Positions 1-10,414 of a DNA stretch of 64,000 bases are shown here, in pieces; position 1 is the first letter of the stretch; the number at the start of each line of letters is the position of its first letter. The translations under genes were made by a program, and so were the position numbers. Origin of the DNA: Parasedimentitalea huanghaiensis (GTDB lineage: Bacteria; Pseudomonadota; Alphaproteobacteria; Rhodobacterales; Rhodobacteraceae); assembly GCF_009753675.1 (NCBI RefSeq), contig NZ_WQLV01000010.1:62001-126000 (forward strand), read 5' to 3'. The notes under the pieces are model-generated. The model worked only from the letters and a program-made list of their open reading frames with translations, searched no databases and was not told where the DNA came from.

Positions 1-1
1 C

Positions 2-1090
2 AACAGTCTTGGCCGTGACATGCTGGGTATCGTTCTAAAAGAGCCGATTGGCGTTGTTTCCATCATCACGCCCTGGAATTTCCCGTTTCTGATCGCAAGC
101 CAGAAGATACCGTTTGCGCTGGCTGCGGGATGCACCTGTGTTGTGAAACCATCTGAACTGACCCCTTCAACCACTGCCATCTTGGGCGAACTTCTTATCG
201 AGGCAGGTTTGCCAGCGGGTGTAGTCAATATCGTCAACGGATTTGGTGACCCCGTTGGTTCCGTTTTGACCACAGACCCTCGTGTTGACATGGTCAGCTT
301 TACCGGGTCGACCGCGGTTGGCAAAACCATCGAAAAAGCGGCTGGTGATACCCTTAAAAAGGTATCGTCTGAATTAGGCGGAAAAAACCCTCAGGTTCTG
401 TTTGCTGATGCTGATCTGGACAGTGCCATCGACGCCATCGTATTCGGCATCTATTTTAACGCTGGTGAGTGCTGCAATTCAGGCAGTCGTATTATCGTGC
501 ATGAAGACATTCTGGACGAGGTCATCTCGCGCGTTGTGTCCTTGTCCCAAAAGGTCCCGTTTGGCGATCCTCTGGATCCTGAAACCAAGGTCGGTGCGAT
601 CATCCATGATGGGCATCAGCAGAAAATCAACGGTTATGTTCGCGAGGCCGTGGCAGCAGGCGCCAAAATCGAAATCGGAGGCGCACCTATACAAATAGAC
701 GGTCTCCCCGGTGCATTTTATGGCCCTACAGTTGTGTCGGGTCTGACGCCAGACATGCCAATTGCTAGCGAGGAAGTGTTTGGCCCAGTGTTATCTGTCT
801 TGACTTTTCGCACAATGGACGAAGTAATTTCACTTGTGAATGACGCCTCATACGGTCTTTCAGCCGGTGTTTGGAGCGAGAACATTCACACATGCCTTGA
901 ATTTGCTCGGCGCGCGCAGGCTGGAACTGTCTGGACTAACACATGGATGGACGGTTTCCCCGAGCTGCCTTTTGGAGGCGTGAAGGAAAGTGGGCAAGGT
1001 CGTGAACTTGGTCGCTACGGACTCGAAGAATTTCTGGAAGTGAAAACTGTGCAAATGCGGATTGGCCGTACGCGCGCAAACTGGATCTGA
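2..1090 (+). CDS. NAD(P)-dependent aldehyde dehydrogenase (5' end cut by window)
   Basis: Oxidises an aldehyde to the acid with NAD(P)+. The frame is open to the left edge (reading NSLGRD before the first internal ATG at 20), so the gene starts outside the window; 362 residues are visible of a family length near 480-500. ALDH landmarks are present: the PWNFP motif (cofactor and oxyanion region), the catalytic glutamate in ELGGKNPQ, the catalytic cysteine in NAGECCNSGSR, and the C-terminal PFGGVKESGQGRELG stretch. It resembles betaine-aldehyde-type enzymes, but the substrate cannot be read from the sequence. It is followed after 49 bases by a sugar-type ABC importer and two GMC oxidoreductases, so it probably oxidises an aldehyde made by that operon. 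Confidence 0.93.
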   Translation, partial: NSLGRDMLGIVLKEPIGVVSIITPWNFPFLIASQKIPFALAAGCTCVVKPSELTPSTTAILGELLIEAGLPAGVVNIVNGFGDPVGSVLTTDPRVDMVSFTGSTAVGKTIEKAAGDTLKKVSSELGGKNPQVLFADADLDSAIDAIVFGIYFNAGECCNSGSRIIVHEDILDEVISRVVSLSQKVPFGDPLDPETKVGAIIHDGHQQKINGYVREAVAAGAKIEIGGAPIQIDGLPGAFYGPTVVSGLTPDMPIASEEVFGPVLSVLTFRTMDEVISLVNDASYGLSAGVWSENIHTCLEFARRAQAGTVWTNTWMDGFPELPFGGVKESGQGRELGRYGLEEFLEVKTVQMRIGRTRANWI

Positions 1091-1139
1091 TCTCTGCGGA
1101 AGAAAGAGACGGATCGATACGCAATAGGGAGGAAACCAC

Positions 1140-2390
1140 ATGCGTAAATTCATTTTAAAAACTACCACAACTTTGGCGGCTGCGGCTGTTTCAGTCAGCA
1201 TGGCCCATGCGGGTGACGTTGAAGTCTTGCACTGGTGGACATCCGGTGGTGAAGCAGCTGCATTAAACGTGCTCAAGCAAGATCTTGAAGGGCAGGGGAC
1301 GGGTTGGAACGATATGCCGGTTGCAGGCGGTGGCGGCGAGAGCGCCATGACGGTTCTGCGGGCCCGTGTAACCTCCGGCAATCCACCAACTGCTGTACAA
1401 ATGCTGGGTTTCGACATTCTGGACTGGGCCAAAGAAGATGCCTTGGCTGATCTGAATGCTGTGGCCGTAAAAGAAGGTTGGGACGACGTTATTCCAGAGG
1501 CATTGCAAGCTTTTGCAAAGCACGATGGTCAATGGGTTTCAGCGCCGGTCAACGTGCATTCGACCAACTGGGTTTGGGCCAACAAATCCGTGCTGGATGC
1601 CAATGGCATTGCGGTACCGGCCAACTGGGAAGAGTTTGAAGCTGCGCTTGAAACATTGGCTGCAGCGGGTGTCACACCTGTCGCCCATGGCGGCCAAGCC
1701 TGGCAGGATGCCACTGTATTTGATGCAGTTGCGATGTCGGCTGGTGGTCCTGAGTTCTACAAAGCGGCGTTTATCGATCTTGATGAAGAGGCATTGGGTT
1801 CGGATACAATGGTTGAATCCTTCCGCCGCATGGAAGTCATCCGCGGTCATGTAGACGAAAACTTTTCAGGCCGTGACTGGAACCTTGCAACTGCAATGGT
1901 CATCAATGGCGAAGCCGGTTTCCAGATGATGGGCGACTGGGCAAAAGGTGAATTCCTGAATGCAGGCAAAGTGCCCGGCGAAGACTTCCTTTGCTTCCGT
2001 TTCCCAGGCACCGAAGATCAGGTTACTTTCAACGCGGACCAATTTGCGATGTTTGACCAAGGTGGAAACGTGTCAGCCGAGCAGGCAGCACTGGCAACAG
2101 CCATTCTGTCACCATCATTCCAGTCGGCCTTCAACGTTGTAAAAGGCTCGGTTCCAGCGCGGACCGACGTTTCTGACGAAGCTTTCGATGCCTGCGGGAA
2201 ACAGGGCATGAAAGATCTTGCCGCTGCGGCCGCCTCGGGGAACCTGTACGGTTCAATGGCCCATGGTCATGCGGCGCCTGCTGCAGTCAAAAACGCGATC
2301 TATGATGTGATCACTGCTCACTTTAACGGTGAGTATGACGCTGCAACCGCGGCGCTTGAGCTTGTCGACGCTGTGTCGATCGCCAAGTAA
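1140..2390 (+). CDS. CUT1 ABC transporter substrate-binding protein (sugar type)
   Basis: Periplasmic binding protein of a carbohydrate importer, 416 aa. It has a Sec signal peptide (MRK, hydrophobic core, AHA cleavage site after about residue 24). The mature part has the family 1 solute-binding pattern, with an aromatic HWWTSGGE near the N-terminus, and resembles glucose/mannose-type (GtsA-like) binding proteins. The start is supported by a strong GGGAGGAA ribosome-binding site 5 bases upstream. It precedes two permeases and an ATPase and is separated from them by a hairpin (2398-2424). The ligand is most likely a monosaccharide or related polyol; this is inferred from family and neighbours only. 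Confidence 0.9.
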   Translation: MRKFILKTTTTLAAAAVSVSMAHAGDVEVLHWWTSGGEAAALNVLKQDLEGQGTGWNDMPVAGGGGESAMTVLRARVTSGNPPTAVQMLGFDILDWAKEDALADLNAVAVKEGWDDVIPEALQAFAKHDGQWVSAPVNVHSTNWVWANKSVLDANGIAVPANWEEFEAALETLAAAGVTPVAHGGQAWQDATVFDAVAMSAGGPEFYKAAFIDLDEEALGSDTMVESFRRMEVIRGHVDENFSGRDWNLATAMVINGEAGFQMMGDWAKGEFLNAGKVPGEDFLCFRFPGTEDQVTFNADQFAMFDQGGNVSAEQAALATAILSPSFQSAFNVVKGSVPARTDVSDEAFDACGKQGMKDLAAAAASGNLYGSMAHGHAAPAAVKNAIYDVITAHFNGEYDAATAALELVDAVSIAK

Positions 2391-2397
2391 TACTCCT

Positions 2398-2424
2398 TGC
2401 CGGGCTAACTGTGTTTGCCCGGCA
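2398..2424 (+). terminator. Intercistronic hairpin after binding-protein gene
   Basis: Perfect 8-bp inverted repeat TGCCGGGC / GCCCGGCA with an 11-base loop, 7 bases after the binding-protein stop. No T-run follows, so it is more likely an mRNA 3'-end stabiliser or partial attenuator than a full terminator. Similar elements follow the other binding-protein genes in this window. Confidence 0.6.
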
Positions 2425-2465
2425 CCCCACCCAAATTCCTTACGACAATTGGAGGGAGGCCCGTC

Positions 2466-3362
2466 ATGGCAACCCCTGCCGCTGATGCGGATTTCAAAAC
2501 GAAATTGCAGACCTGGGTGCCCAAACTTGTGCTCTCGCCATCATTGGCGTTGATGCTGGTTTTTGTCTACGGTTTCATCCTGTTTTCGGTTTACCTAAGC
2601 TTTACGGACAGTCGGATTCTGCCCTCGTATGGCTGGGTCGGCTTTGAGAACTATGACAAACTGTTCCGGCTTCGCCACTGGGATATTGCGGTCAATAACC
2701 TGATTGTCTTTGCTGCGCTGTATATCATCATCTGTTCAGTAATTGGGCTGATGCTGGCGATATTTTTGGATCAGAAAATCCGGGGTGAATCTGTGCTGCG
2801 GCCCATTTTCCTTTACCCGATGGCGTTGTCATTCATCGTGACTGGGACCGCCTGGAAGTGGTTTCTTGATCCGGGCATTGGGCTTGAACACACCATGCAT
2901 CTCTGGGGTTGGGAAAGCTTTCATTTTGATTGGATCAAGAACCGGGACTACGCAATCTACACCGTTGTTTTAGCCGCTGTCTGGCAGAGCTCTGGCTTTG
3001 TGATGGCAATGTTCCTGGCTGGCCTTCGTGGGATCGACAATGAAATGCTGAAGGCGGCTCAGATGGATGGTGCAACCAATTTCCAACTGTATCACCGGAT
3101 TATCATCCCGCAACTTCGCCCTGCCTTTTTGTCGGCATTTGTGATCCTCAGCCATTTGGCAATCAAGTCTTATGACCTTGTTGTTGCGCTGACAGGTGGT
3201 GGTCCGGGCCGTGCGACTGAAGTGCCGGCAACATTTATGTATTCCTACACCTTCACCCGAAACCAAATGGGCATTGGTGCCTCATCCTCGGTGATCATGT
3301 TGATGACAATCGTCGCGATCATGGTGCCCTATCTCTACTCTGAACTGCGGGAGAAGAACTGA
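2466..3362 (+). CDS. Sugar ABC transporter permease 1 (MalF/UgpA type)
   Basis: Inner-membrane permease, 298 aa, with six predicted hydrophobic segments. The EAA-type loop that contacts the ATPase is visible as KAAQMDGATNFQLYHRI. The frame is open further upstream (to 2415), but the ATG at 2466 has a GGAGGGAGG ribosome-binding site directly before it. The stop overlaps the next permease start by one base (TGATG), which indicates translational coupling. It pairs with the next permease and the ATPase at 4248. Confidence 0.92.
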   Translation: MATPAADADFKTKLQTWVPKLVLSPSLALMLVFVYGFILFSVYLSFTDSRILPSYGWVGFENYDKLFRLRHWDIAVNNLIVFAALYIIICSVIGLMLAIFLDQKIRGESVLRPIFLYPMALSFIVTGTAWKWFLDPGIGLEHTMHLWGWESFHFDWIKNRDYAIYTVVLAAVWQSSGFVMAMFLAGLRGIDNEMLKAAQMDGATNFQLYHRIIIPQLRPAFLSAFVILSHLAIKSYDLVVALTGGGPGRATEVPATFMYSYTFTRNQMGIGASSSVIMLMTIVAIMVPYLYSELREKN

Positions 3363-4243
3363 TGTCTGCTGGTTCAACTGACACCGCGGTACGTACTGGG
3401 CGTATCACCCGTACTGCGCTTTACCTTGTTCTGTTGCTGTTTGCTCTGTTCTATCTGCTGCCCTTTGCCATCATGGTCATCAATTCTGTGAAGCCACTGA
3501 CTGAGATCACCGGTGGCAACATGATGGCCCTGCCACAGGACTGGACATTCGATCCCTGGGTAAAAGCCTGGGCAACCGCCCAGATTGGGGTCGATCCAAC
3601 GGGTCTAAAACCCTATTTCTGGAACTCTATCAAAATGGTAGTTCCAGCTGTTGCTATCTCGACCATACTCGGGGCGCTGAACGGGTATGTGCTGACCAAA
3701 TGGCGGTTCAAATATGACACCCTGATCTTTGGCTTTATGCTGTTTGCCTGTTTCATCCCGTTCCAGATCGTATTGATCCCAATGGCACGTATTCTTGGGC
3801 TGGCCGGGTTAGCAGGCTCAACCCCCGGACTGGTGCTGGTGCATGTGGTCTATGGGCTGGGATTCACCACGCTCTACTTCAAAAACTACTATCAGGTGTT
3901 CCCAACCGAACTGGTCCGGGCTGCACAGATTGATGGTGCTGGGTTCTTCCGCATCTTTTGGCGCCTTTTGCTGCCATCCTCCGGACCGATCATCGTCGTG
4001 AGCGTCATCTGGCAGTTCACCAATATCTGGAATGACTTCCTGTTTGGGGCTTCCTTTGCAGATTTCGACAGCCAGCCGATGACCGTAGCGTTGAACAATC
4101 TGGTTCAGTCATCAACCGGTGTGAAAGAATACAACGTCCACTTCGCGGGTGCGATCCTCGCTGCCCTTCCAACTCTTCTCGTTTATATCGTCGCCGGCCG
4201 CTACTTTGTGCGTGGTCTGATGGCGGGCAGCGTCAAAGGATAA
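3362..4243 (+). CDS. Sugar ABC transporter permease 2 (MalG/UgpE type)
   Basis: Second membrane subunit of the CUT1 importer, 293 aa, with about six transmembrane helices. The first is near residues 17-40, after a polar cytoplasmic start. The EAA motif reads [20 protein letters not shown], and the C-terminus is the usual short [11 protein letters not shown] tail of MalG-type permeases. It starts in the TGATG overlap with permease 1 and is followed 4 bases later by the ATPase. Confidence 0.92.
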   Translation: MSAGSTDTAVRTGRITRTALYLVLLLFALFYLLPFAIMVINSVKPLTEITGGNMMALPQDWTFDPWVKAWATAQIGVDPTGLKPYFWNSIKMVVPAVAISTILGALNGYVLTKWRFKYDTLIFGFMLFACFIPFQIVLIPMARILGLAGLAGSTPGLVLVHVVYGLGFTTLYFKNYYQVFPTELVRAAQIDGAGFFRIFWRLLLPSSGPIIVVSVIWQFTNIWNDFLFGASFADFDSQPMTVALNNLVQSSTGVKEYNVHFAGAILAALPTLLVYIVAGRYFVRGLMAGSVKG

Positions 4244-4247
4244 GACT

Positions 4248-5363
4248 ATGAGCTTCCTGACAATCGACAACGCAACCAAATCCTACGGCTCCGTTGAGGT
4301 GCTGCACAGGGTTGATATTGATGTGCAAGAAGGGGAATTCCTGGTTCTGGTTGGCCCCTCGGGCTGTGGCAAGTCCACCCTGTTGAATATGATAGCCGGG
4401 TTGGAAGACATCACGTCGGGCACGATTTCGATCAAGGGTAAATCCATGAACGGTGTGCATCCGTCGAACCGGGATATTGCCATGGTGTTCCAATCCTATG
4501 CGCTCTACCCCAATATGAGTGTTGCCAAGAACATCACTTTTGGTCTGGAAATGCACAAGGTGCCCAAAGCTGAGCGCGAAACGGCACTGCGCGATGTGGC
4601 CAAACTGTTGCAAATCGAACCTCTGCTTGATCGCAAGCCCGGCCAGCTATCGGGCGGGCAACGTCAGCGGGTCGCGATGGGGCGGGCATTGGTGCGAAAC
4701 CCCGATGTGTTCCTGTTTGATGAACCACTTTCAAACCTCGACGCCAAACTGCGTGTTGATATGCGCACCGAGATCAAAAAGCTGCATCAGAAACTGGGAA
4801 CCACAATTGTCTATGTGACCCATGATCAGATTGAGGCGATGACGCTGTCGACCCGTATCGCGGTGATGAATGGCGGCTTTATTCAGCAGCTTGGTACGCC
4901 AAAAGAGATCTATGACACGCCGGCCAACCTGTTTGTAGCGACTTTTATGGGCTCACCTTCGATGAACCTGATCCCTGTGAAAATTCTGGAGGAGAACGGC
5001 GGGCTGGTTGCAGAGACCACAAATGGACTGGGTGAAACGATCAAATTGCCCTTTGCTGCGCCTCCGACCGGGCTGAAGGACTACGTCGGCCGCACCATTA
5101 CGCTTGGACTGAGGGCTGAGGCACTCACTGATCCAGACGGGGCGGACAGCAAAGCTGTCAATCTGGTGACTGTAAAGAACCGGGTCATTGTCATGGAACC
5201 GGCCGGTTCGGATACCTTTGTAATGACCGAATTTGGTGGCCAAGACTGCAACGCTCGTATGCGAGCGGATGTGCAGGTCGCGCCGGGTGAGGATGTAGAT
5301 TTCACTATCAATATGGACAAAGTTGTCGCGTTTGATCCTGAGACTGAAGACCGGATCGTCTGA
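4248..5363 (+). CDS. Sugar ABC transporter ATPase (MalK/UgpC type)
   Basis: ATP-hydrolysing subunit, 371 aa, the normal length for CUT1 ATPases. Walker [10 protein letters not shown] lies at residues 36-44, the Q-loop in FQSYALYP (81-88), the signature LSGGQ at 134-138, Walker B VFLFDEP at 154-160 and the switch histidine at 192. The C-terminal third (from about 240) is the OB-fold/TOBE regulatory domain typical of MalK/UgpC. Its stop overlaps the following GMC oxidoreductase start by one base, tying transport directly to oxidation of the imported compound. Confidence 0.94.
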   Translation: MSFLTIDNATKSYGSVEVLHRVDIDVQEGEFLVLVGPSGCGKSTLLNMIAGLEDITSGTISIKGKSMNGVHPSNRDIAMVFQSYALYPNMSVAKNITFGLEMHKVPKAERETALRDVAKLLQIEPLLDRKPGQLSGGQRQRVAMGRALVRNPDVFLFDEPLSNLDAKLRVDMRTEIKKLHQKLGTTIVYVTHDQIEAMTLSTRIAVMNGGFIQQLGTPKEIYDTPANLFVATFMGSPSMNLIPVKILEENGGLVAETTNGLGETIKLPFAAPPTGLKDYVGRTITLGLRAEALTDPDGADSKAVNLVTVKNRVIVMEPAGSDTFVMTEFGGQDCNARMRADVQVAPGEDVDFTINMDKVVAFDPETEDRIV

Positions 5364-6886
5364 TGACGCAGCGGGCGGATATCGTGATCATCGGATCTGG
5401 GATCGGGGGGGCGACCACAGCTTTGGCCCTCGCGCCCTCGGGTCGGTCGATTGTGATCCTTGAACGTGGTCCGCGTTTAACTGACAGCGATGCCGCACGC
5501 TGCGATCGCGCCATTTTTCGCGATGGTGTGTTCCGCCCTGCCGAGGAATGGCTTGATGGGTCGGGCCAAGGTTTCAATCCGGGTAATTACTACTACGTTG
5601 GTGGGAATTCCAAATTCTTCGGCGCGGTCATGCTGCGGTATCGGCGCGAGGATTTTGGCGCGATGCAACATCTCGGCGGTGTCTCTCCGGCTTGGCCAAT
5701 TTCATATGATGAAATGGAACCCTGGTACCAAAAGGCAGAAGAGCTGTTTGAGGTCCGTGGGGATGCAAGGCAAGATCCAACCGAACCCTCACATACTGGT
5801 GATTACAATTTTCCACCGGTTCCGGATGAATCAACAATTTTTGCCCTGCGTGACCAACTGGTAAAAGCAGGGGTAACCCCGTCATCGCTCCCTCTGGCGG
5901 TTGATCACAAAGCCTGGCAGGCACGTGCACACACCCCCTGGGATGCCTTTCCAGATACCACAGGGGCAAAGAAAGATGCCGAAAACACGGCTCTTGCCAA
6001 GGCACTGACCTTTACAAACGTCACATTGATTTCCGGGGCAAAGGTGACACGGCTGGGAACCGGGGCAAGTGGTCACGTTAATTTTGTTGAGTTCACTCAA
6101 ACGGACACAGGAACATCCAGCACTGCCCGACACAAACGGTTGGAGGTAGGGATTTGTATTCTGTCCGCGGGGGCTGTGAACTCCGCTGCGCTCTTGCTGC
6201 GGTCAGTAAATAATGATCACCCAACTGGGCTGGCCAACGGGTCTGACAATGTCGGCCGTCACTTTATGAACCACAACTGTTCAGCCGTTTTGGCATTGCA
6301 CCCTTGGCGTAGAAACACAGCTGTTTACCAGAAGACCCTGCAATTCAACGATTTCTATCTGTCAGGCGGTCCCATGAATAAGCCGCTTGGCAATGTTCAG
6401 CTTCTGGGAAAAATCTCGGGCGAAATCCTAGCTGCACAGACAGGCCTACCGGTATGGGCGGCCCGCCAGATCGCGGCGCGTTCCGTTGATTGGTACGCGA
6501 TGAGCGAGGACCTCCCCAACCGGGATAGCCGTGTCTCTTTAAAGGGGGACCGCATTGTTCTGGATTGGAAAAGAACAAATTGGGAAGCCCATCAAGCGTT
6601 GGTTCGTAAGGCTAAATCGGTGCTTCGCAAAGCCGGGTCGCCCGTTGTAATTTCGCGGGCTTTTGATCGGCAAACGCCATCACATCAATGCGGTACGACA
6701 CGGTTCGGCGCGGATCCAAGCAACAGTGTTTTGGACCTGTATTGCCGGACCCATGATCACAAAAATCTCTACGTGGTGGATGCAGGTTTCTTGCCGACTT
6801 CTGCTGCGGTCAACCCCGCTCTGACAATAGCGGCGCAGGCGCTTCGGGTTGGTGACTATATCAATAGAAAGGTTCTGGCAGCATGA
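5363..6886 (+). CDS. GMC family FAD-dependent oxidoreductase 1
   Basis: Flavoprotein oxidising an alcohol group of a sugar, polyol or related compound, 507 aa. The N-terminal Rossmann motif IIGSGIGG (FAD-binding) is at residues 9-16. The C-terminal GMC catalytic region is present: a histidine in SHQCGTTRFG and an asparagine in AAVNPALTIAAQAL. No signal peptide is visible, so a cytoplasmic enzyme is likely. It overlaps the upstream ATPase by 1 base and the downstream SDR by 4 bases (ATGA). It differs in sequence from the second GMC enzyme at 7652, so the two probably act on different steps. The electron acceptor cannot be deduced. Confidence 0.88.
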   Translation: MTQRADIVIIGSGIGGATTALALAPSGRSIVILERGPRLTDSDAARCDRAIFRDGVFRPAEEWLDGSGQGFNPGNYYYVGGNSKFFGAVMLRYRREDFGAMQHLGGVSPAWPISYDEMEPWYQKAEELFEVRGDARQDPTEPSHTGDYNFPPVPDESTIFALRDQLVKAGVTPSSLPLAVDHKAWQARAHTPWDAFPDTTGAKKDAENTALAKALTFTNVTLISGAKVTRLGTGASGHVNFVEFTQTDTGTSSTARHKRLEVGICILSAGAVNSAALLLRSVNNDHPTGLANGSDNVGRHFMNHNCSAVLALHPWRRNTAVYQKTLQFNDFYLSGGPMNKPLGNVQLLGKISGEILAAQTGLPVWAARQIAARSVDWYAMSEDLPNRDSRVSLKGDRIVLDWKRTNWEAHQALVRKAKSVLRKAGSPVVISRAFDRQTPSHQCGTTRFGADPSNSVLDLYCRTHDHKNLYVVDAGFLPTSAAVNPALTIAAQALRVGDYINRKVLAA

Positions 6887-7641
6887 GCAGCTTAGCTTTG
6901 ATCACAGGAGGTCAGACCGGTATTGGTCTTGGCATCGCCCGTGTTTTGGTTGCACAAGGATGGCAGGTCGCGCTGGCGTCGTCGTCCTCAGAGGATAGTC
7001 CCGCCGTCCAGGATGCTCTGACGGAACTTGGCGATGCAGCCAGCTATTACCAGCATGACCTGCGCGACACCGATGCGGTGCCCAACTTGCTGGACCGGAT
7101 CAAAACCCAACAGGGTGAGATTGATAGCCTGATTAGCAACGCAGGCGTACCGGCGCGGGTGCGCGGCGATATGTTAGACATGTTGCCCGAAAACTGGGAT
7201 TTCACTCTGGATATCAATCTTCGTGGCGCCTTTTTTCTGGCGCAGTCCGTTGCTCGGCGCATGATCAATGCGCCCAGCGACGCCTACCGCTCAATCATCT
7301 TTGTTACCTCCGTCAGCGCCGACATGGTGTCGGTTGAACGCGCAGAATACTGCATCTCAAAAGCAGGTGCAGGGATGATGGCCCAATTATTTGCGGCGCG
7401 ACTGGCAAGTGAAGGTATTGGCGTATTTGAGCTGCGTCCGGGCATTATAGAAACCGGAATGACTGCCGGTGTGAAAGACAAATACACCAGTCGGATTGAA
7501 GCGGGATTGGTGCCTGCCGCACGCTGGGGGCAACCCGCTGATATCGGGTCGGTCGTTTCTCCGCTTGTTAGTGGTCAAATGCAGTTCGCAAACGGAGCTG
7601 TCATTCCAGTTGATGGCGGTCTGTCCATCCACCGGTTGTGA
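6883..7641 (+). CDS. SDR family NAD(P)-dependent oxidoreductase
   Basis: Classical short-chain dehydrogenase/reductase, 252 aa. Cofactor motif TGGQTGIG is at residues 8-15, NAG at 86-88, the catalytic serine near 143-145, and Tyr156 and Lys160 form the YxxxK active site. The C-terminal PVDGG motif is also present. Often annotated as 3-ketoacyl-ACP reductase, but here it sits between two GMC oxidoreductases in a sugar-type operon, so it more likely interconverts an alcohol and ketone of the imported substrate. ATGA overlap with the gene before; the next start is 10 bases after the stop. Confidence 0.92.
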   Translation: MSSLALITGGQTGIGLGIARVLVAQGWQVALASSSSEDSPAVQDALTELGDAASYYQHDLRDTDAVPNLLDRIKTQQGEIDSLISNAGVPARVRGDMLDMLPENWDFTLDINLRGAFFLAQSVARRMINAPSDAYRSIIFVTSVSADMVSVERAEYCISKAGAGMMAQLFAARLASEGIGVFELRPGIIETGMTAGVKDKYTSRIEAGLVPAARWGQPADIGSVVSPLVSGQMQFANGAVIPVDGGLSIHRL

Positions 7642-7651
7642 AGGAATAAAC

Positions 7652-9235
7652 ATGTCCAAAGGTTATGATTTTATCATCGTCGGCGGTGGTTCGGCCGGGT
7701 GCGTTTTGGCGGCAAGGCTGAGCGAAGAGTCGTCCGCTCGAGTTCTTCTGTTGGAAAGCGGTGGATCCGATTGGAACCCACTGTACAAAATGCCCGCTGG
7801 CTTTGCAAAAATGACCAAGGGGATTGGGTCGTGGGGCTACCAAACCGTGCCCCAGAAACACATGAACAACATGGTTATCAACTATACGCAGGCCAAAGTG
7901 TTGGGCGGTGGGTCAACCGTCAACGCCCAGATCTACACCCGCGGCAACCGGATTGATTATGACGAGTGGCGACAGCTTGGATGTAATGGCTGGGGATACG
8001 ACGACATTCTTCCATACTTCCGCAAGTCCGAAGACAACGACTCCTTTGACAATACCTATCACGGTAAAGGTGGTCCATTAGGGGTCAGCCAGCCACGGGC
8101 TCCATTGCCCATTTGCGACGCTTATTTTGATGCGGCTGGTCAAATTGGCATTCCACGCAATCGAGATATGACAGGTGAAAGCCAGGATGGCGTCGGATTT
8201 TACCAGTTAACCCAACGCAACGCACGAAGATCATCAGCTTCAGTAGCTTTTTTGAAACCAGCCATGGGTCGCCCAAATCTGACCATTCGTACAGGCGCGC
8301 AAGTCACACGTATTGTCATCGATAAGGGTCGCGCCGTTGGGGTAGAACTTGAAGGATCAGAAGTCGTCTACGCTGAGAGTGAAGTTATTGTGTCGTCCGG
8401 CGCGATTGGCTCGCCCAAATTGCTACAACTTTCCGGGGTCGGGCCCGCAGACCACCTGCAATCGGTTGGTATTCAAACCAAGCTGGACCAACCCGAAGTT
8501 GGGTCGAACCTGCAGGATCACCTGGACCTGTTCACCATCTCTGAATGCACCGGCGATCATACCTATGACAAATACGCTAAACCACATTGGTCGGCAGTAG
8601 CCGGGCTTCAATATCTGCTGACCAAACGCGGCCCGGTTGCCTCCAGCCTGTTTGAAACCGGCGGCTTTTGGTACGCTGAGGAAGGTGCGCGATCGCCGGA
8701 TATTCAGTTCCACCTTGGGCTTGGATCTGGCATCGAAGCCGGGGTCGAGAAGATGGGGGCAGGGGTGACGCTGAACTCAGCCTACCTACGGCCTCGCTCT
8801 CGTGGGACAGTCAGGTTGGCCTCCTCTGATCCAGCGGCAGCACCTTTGTTAGACCCTAACTATTGGGCCGATCCTCATGACCGCGAAATGTCGATCAAGG
8901 GTCTGAAGCTTGCACAGGAAATCATGAAACAGGATGCCTTGAAGCCTTTTGTGAAACGGGAGGTCCTGCCTGGGCCAGACGTCACAACAGACGAAGAATA
9001 CATCCACTTTGCCTGCGCCAACTCCAAAACCGATCACCACCCGGCAGGTACCTGTCGAATGGGCGGAGACGAAACATCCGTGGTGGATCCGCGACTGAAA
9101 CTGCGCGGCATAGAGGGCCTGCGCGTTTGCGATGCCTCCATTATGCCCAGATTGATTTCTTCCAACACCAACGCGCCGACTATCATGATCGCTGAAAAAG
9201 CAGCCGACTTGATCCGCGCCGACTACGCATCGTGA
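7652..9235 (+). CDS. GMC family oxidoreductase 2 (choline dehydrogenase-like)
   Basis: FAD-dependent alcohol dehydrogenase, 527 aa. FAD motif VGGGSAGC is at residues 10-17. The GMC signature region follows with GGGSTVNAQIYTRG, and the active-site pair is the histidine in DHHPAGTCRMG and the asparagine in NTNAPTIMIAEKAADLI. The frame is open upstream into the SDR gene (to 7496), but ATG 7652 with MSKGYDFIIVGGG begins exactly at the FAD domain. It looks like the choline/alcohol dehydrogenase branch, but with no choline genes nearby the substrate is probably another alcohol made or imported by this operon. Confidence 0.9.
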   Translation: MSKGYDFIIVGGGSAGCVLAARLSEESSARVLLLESGGSDWNPLYKMPAGFAKMTKGIGSWGYQTVPQKHMNNMVINYTQAKVLGGGSTVNAQIYTRGNRIDYDEWRQLGCNGWGYDDILPYFRKSEDNDSFDNTYHGKGGPLGVSQPRAPLPICDAYFDAAGQIGIPRNRDMTGESQDGVGFYQLTQRNARRSSASVAFLKPAMGRPNLTIRTGAQVTRIVIDKGRAVGVELEGSEVVYAESEVIVSSGAIGSPKLLQLSGVGPADHLQSVGIQTKLDQPEVGSNLQDHLDLFTISECTGDHTYDKYAKPHWSAVAGLQYLLTKRGPVASSLFETGGFWYAEEGARSPDIQFHLGLGSGIEAGVEKMGAGVTLNSAYLRPRSRGTVRLASSDPAAAPLLDPNYWADPHDREMSIKGLKLAQEIMKQDALKPFVKREVLPGPDVTTDEEYIHFACANSKTDHHPAGTCRMGGDETSVVDPRLKLRGIEGLRVCDASIMPRLISSNTNAPTIMIAEKAADLIRADYAS

Positions 9236-9243
9236 GGTCCGAA

Positions 9244-10404
9244 ATGCTGCTTCCCACTTACCAAGGCACTCTGGAAGAGTTCAGAATGTCAAATGATCCA
9301 TTACAGCCGCGTGCCCCTCGTACTGCTTTGACACGCACAGCATTTGCCGCAGCACATGTGGTTTCGGACCCAATGCAAGACCGGGATCCATGGGTCGGCC
9401 GCCCTGCTGTGGACTGGGACAATACTTTGCGGTTTCGGCATACGCTGTGGGATCAGGGGCTTGGCTTGGCCGAGGCAATGGACACGGCCCAACGGGGCAT
9501 GGGGGTAGACTGGCTCACCGCTAAAGAGCTGATCGAGCGAACCATGGTAGAAGCCAAGGCGCATCCCCTTAAACCTCGGGTCGCCTGCGGTGCAGGTGCG
9601 GATCAGTTCGATATCGCCGATCTGAGCAGCGAAGACGCCATCATTGCCGCCTACACTGAACAGATGGAGGCCATCGAAGCGGCCGGCGGCCAGATAATAA
9701 TCATGGCAAGCCGCGCTATGGCCGCCTTGCGCGGTGATCCAGAGGTTTATGCGCGGGTCTATGGTCGATTAATCGAACAAGCTTCGTCGCCTGTCATTTT
9801 GCACTGGCTCGGTGATATGTTCGATCAGGCCTTAAAAGGCTATTGGGGGGCTGACGACCTGAACAGGGCCGCAGACTCGGTTTTGGACATCATCAACACC
9901 CACGCTGACAAGATTGACGGCATCAAAATCTCTTTGTTGGAGCAATCTCGCGAGGAAGCCTTTCGGGCCCGTCTACCAGATGGTGTTCGTCTTTATACTG
10001 GTGACGATTTCAACTATGCGGCCCTGATCGAAGGGGATGGCACGCGATATTCGCATGCGCTTTTAGGGATCTTTGCGGCAATTGCCCCAGCAGCGAGCCA
10101 GGCGCTGGAGGCAATGGCTGAAGGCGACATTCAAACCTATCATGCGTTACTGGGGCCAACGGTTCCCTTGTCACGAGAAATTTTCAAGTCCCCAACACAG
10201 TTTTACAAAGCGGGAATTGCCTTTCTTGCGTGGCTAAACGGTGCGCAGGAACATTTTGTGATGCCCAATGGGTTCCAGTCTTCGCGTGAGATTGTTCACT
10301 ACGCCGAAGTGTTCAGGCTTGCGGATAGCGCCCGCTTGTTGTCACAACCAGAACTGGCTCAGCACAGGATGGGTGTGTTACTCGCACTACACGGCATTTC
10401 CTGA
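9244..10404 (+). CDS. DUF993 family protein (dihydrodipicolinate synthase-like fold)
   Basis: 386 aa. I recognise this as the DUF993 group, which is distantly related to DHDPS/KDPG-type class I aldolases; no member's reaction is firmly known to me. A GTG at 9232 overlaps the previous stop, but the ATG at 9244 has GAGG at 9234-9237 and gives the usual N-terminus; a third in-frame ATG lies at 9286. The middle of the protein has alternating strands and helices with VILHWLGDMFD and GIKISLLE, consistent with a TIM barrel where the lysine could be catalytic. In this operon a retro-aldol cleavage of an oxidised sugar acid, giving an aldehyde for the ALDH, is a reasonable but untested role. Confidence 0.78.
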   Translation: MLLPTYQGTLEEFRMSNDPLQPRAPRTALTRTAFAAAHVVSDPMQDRDPWVGRPAVDWDNTLRFRHTLWDQGLGLAEAMDTAQRGMGVDWLTAKELIERTMVEAKAHPLKPRVACGAGADQFDIADLSSEDAIIAAYTEQMEAIEAAGGQIIIMASRAMAALRGDPEVYARVYGRLIEQASSPVILHWLGDMFDQALKGYWGADDLNRAADSVLDIINTHADKIDGIKISLLEQSREEAFRARLPDGVRLYTGDDFNYAALIEGDGTRYSHALLGIFAAIAPAASQALEAMAEGDIQTYHALLGPTVPLSREIFKSPTQFYKAGIAFLAWLNGAQEHFVMPNGFQSSREIVHYAEVFRLADSARLLSQPELAQHRMGVLLALHGIS

Positions 10405-10414
10405 GGAGCTTAGC